Source: Aedes albopictus (taxonomy: Eukaryota; Arthropoda; Insecta; Diptera; Culicidae). From it: DNA of 64,000 nt. The notes under the pieces were generated by a model. It saw nothing but the letters and a program-made list of their open reading frames with translations, did no database searches and was not told the origin of the DNA. The position numbers and the translations under genes are program-made. The stretch lies in assembly GCF_035046485.1 (NCBI RefSeq), contig NC_085138.1, positions 87,593,228-87,657,227 on the forward strand, read 5' to 3'. Of the stretch, positions 63,178 to 64,000 are shown in pieces. How positions within the stretch are numbered: position 1 is the first letter of the stretch; each line of letters begins with the position of its first letter.

Positions 63178-64000
63178 TCAGTCGCTGCTGAAATATTTCA
63201 TCAGGTGTTCAAGGCCAAAAATGGCTGCACTGGCCAATAATCCAATAGTCAACACCATCCACGTTGAAATGAGATCATCGAACGATAGCATTCTGGAATC
63301 TTCCACGTCGTTCCCAGTGTACTCGATTCTGTCCTCATTCAAACACAAGTCACTTAGATCTTTTTGCCAAACATTGAATAGCCCAGATTCAAAAAACACT
63401 TTCTGCGTATAGTACAATATCTCAGCGAGAGGGCTCTTTATGCCAACCCAGTAACCGATGAGGACAGTTGATATCTTCTCGTCAATGATTGCATATTTGG
63501 GTCGGTTCAATTTAAAGTCATAATTTCTACTCATCGATACCAAAGTGGAAGCTTCGAAGTCAGTGGTACAATGCGCATTCACTCCATCCAGATTTACGTT
63601 GTCAGGACCAATCGGTTTGTGAATCATCTGTGATCCCAACAAGCTATCCTCTACCAAACTCCTATCAAGTAGGAGGTCCGCTGTGATTTTTAAACCCGAC
63701 TTTGCCAGCTCATCCAGGGTTTTGATATTTCCAATAGATGGTTTGTTCGTCATGAATGCGATCATTTTTGTTCCATACGCATTGAACATCAGAAAAAAGA
63801 AAATAATCAACGGAAACAGCAACATCTTTTCTTTTGCATGGGCGTAATGCAAATTATATCTTTGAAAGCCACATACTACTAGCAGGATTGGATCATTTTT
63901 AAACAGCGAAGGAAAGATAAAACTTATTGTTGCGATCAGCACAAACGTCATTAAAAAGAGAAGCCAGGTTCCCCACGTGAAGGGCTTCGTAAACATTTCA
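63178..64000 (-). CDS. Divergent ionotropic receptor IR4, C-terminal part (cut by window edge)
   Basis: The frame is open from the right edge of the window, so the N-terminal domain lies outside. Visible are EMFTKPFTWGTW, the first membrane helix (LLFLMTFVLIATISFIFPSLF), PILLVVCGFQRYNLHYAHAK, the second helix with YGTKMIAFMTNKPSIGNIKT, the S2 lobe (LDELAKSGLKITADLLLD, NLDGVNAH, KLNRPKYAIIDEK, YYTQKVFFESGLFNVWQKDL) and a last helix (MVLTIGLLASAAIFGLEHL). It ends MKYFSSD at a TGA at 63178-63180. No lesion is seen in the 274 codons present. It is closest in style to IR1 and IR2 and belongs to the same tandem family. Confidence 0.85.
   Translation of the reverse strand, partial: EMFTKPFTWGTWLLFLMTFVLIATISFIFPSLFKNDPILLVVCGFQRYNLHYAHAKEKMLLFPLIIFFFLMFNAYGTKMIAFMTNKPSIGNIKTLDELAKSGLKITADLLLDRSLVEDSLLGSQMIHKPIGPDNVNLDGVNAHCTTDFEASTLVSMSRNYDFKLNRPKYAIIDEKISTVLIGYWVGIKSPLAEILYYTQKVFFESGLFNVWQKDLSDLCLNEDRIEYTGNDVEDSRMLSFDDLISTWMVLTIGLLASAAIFGLEHLMKYFSSD

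Overview
The window looks like non-coding and accessory DNA from an insect, most probably a culicine (Aedes-like) mosquito. The evidence is a tandem family of intronless divergent ionotropic receptors (IRs), an RNase H-bearing LOA-clade LINE of the Lian type, an R1-clade LINE sitting in an (AC)n microsatellite, two RTE-like LINE families, tRNA-headed SINEs, many short terminal-inverted-repeat elements, and very little host coding sequence. No species assignment can be proven from the sequence alone.

Host genes: four related IR genes lie on the minus strand, in the same orientation. IR1 (about 2427-7661) is split by a 3.5 kb foldback element. IR2 (34557-36290) is the only complete, apparently intact copy (577 aa). 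IR3 (50125-52382) has a nonsense codon, a frameshift and a MITE inside it. IR4 (63178 to the right edge) is open but cut by the window end. IR1 and IR2 share a conserved block just upstream of the start codon that may be their promoter or 5' UTR.

Between the receptors are islands of nested mobile elements. 8-13 kb: an old R1-type LINE relic carrying two MITEs and an RTE fragment. 13-16 kb: satellite-like G/C-rich repeats, a tRNA-like sequence and a microsatellite repeat. 16-26 kb: a near-complete R1-clade LINE inserted in a (GT/AC)n tract, itself interrupted in its endonuclease by a 4.3 kb LOA-clade LINE with a 37-bp target duplication. 26-28 kb: a 152-bp satellite. 29-34 kb: two foldback elements, one nested in a hAT-like MITE that is nested in a 126-bp satellite. 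36.7-49.6 kb: an RTE relic, then an L1-like LINE broken by a Jockey-like LINE (carrying a TG...CA LTR-like insert), by a MITE with a tRNA-like core, and by an RTE fragment with an inverted 5' end. 52.8-60 kb: a copia scrap, then a Penelope-like element (RT part and GIY-YIG part) hosting a SINE and a 4.3 kb RTE LINE that in turn hosts a hAT MITE.

Many insertions were placed to the base because the target duplication is visible. For several (R1 by LOA, Jockey-like by LTR-like, RTE by hAT) conceptual removal restores the interrupted reading frame. The most unusual signal is a short 5'-UTR module, an 8-bp hairpin with a compensatory base pair, shared by the R1-clade and LOA-clade LINEs although their proteins belong to different clades. 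No DNA transposon in the window carries a recognisable transposase, so all appear non-autonomous.
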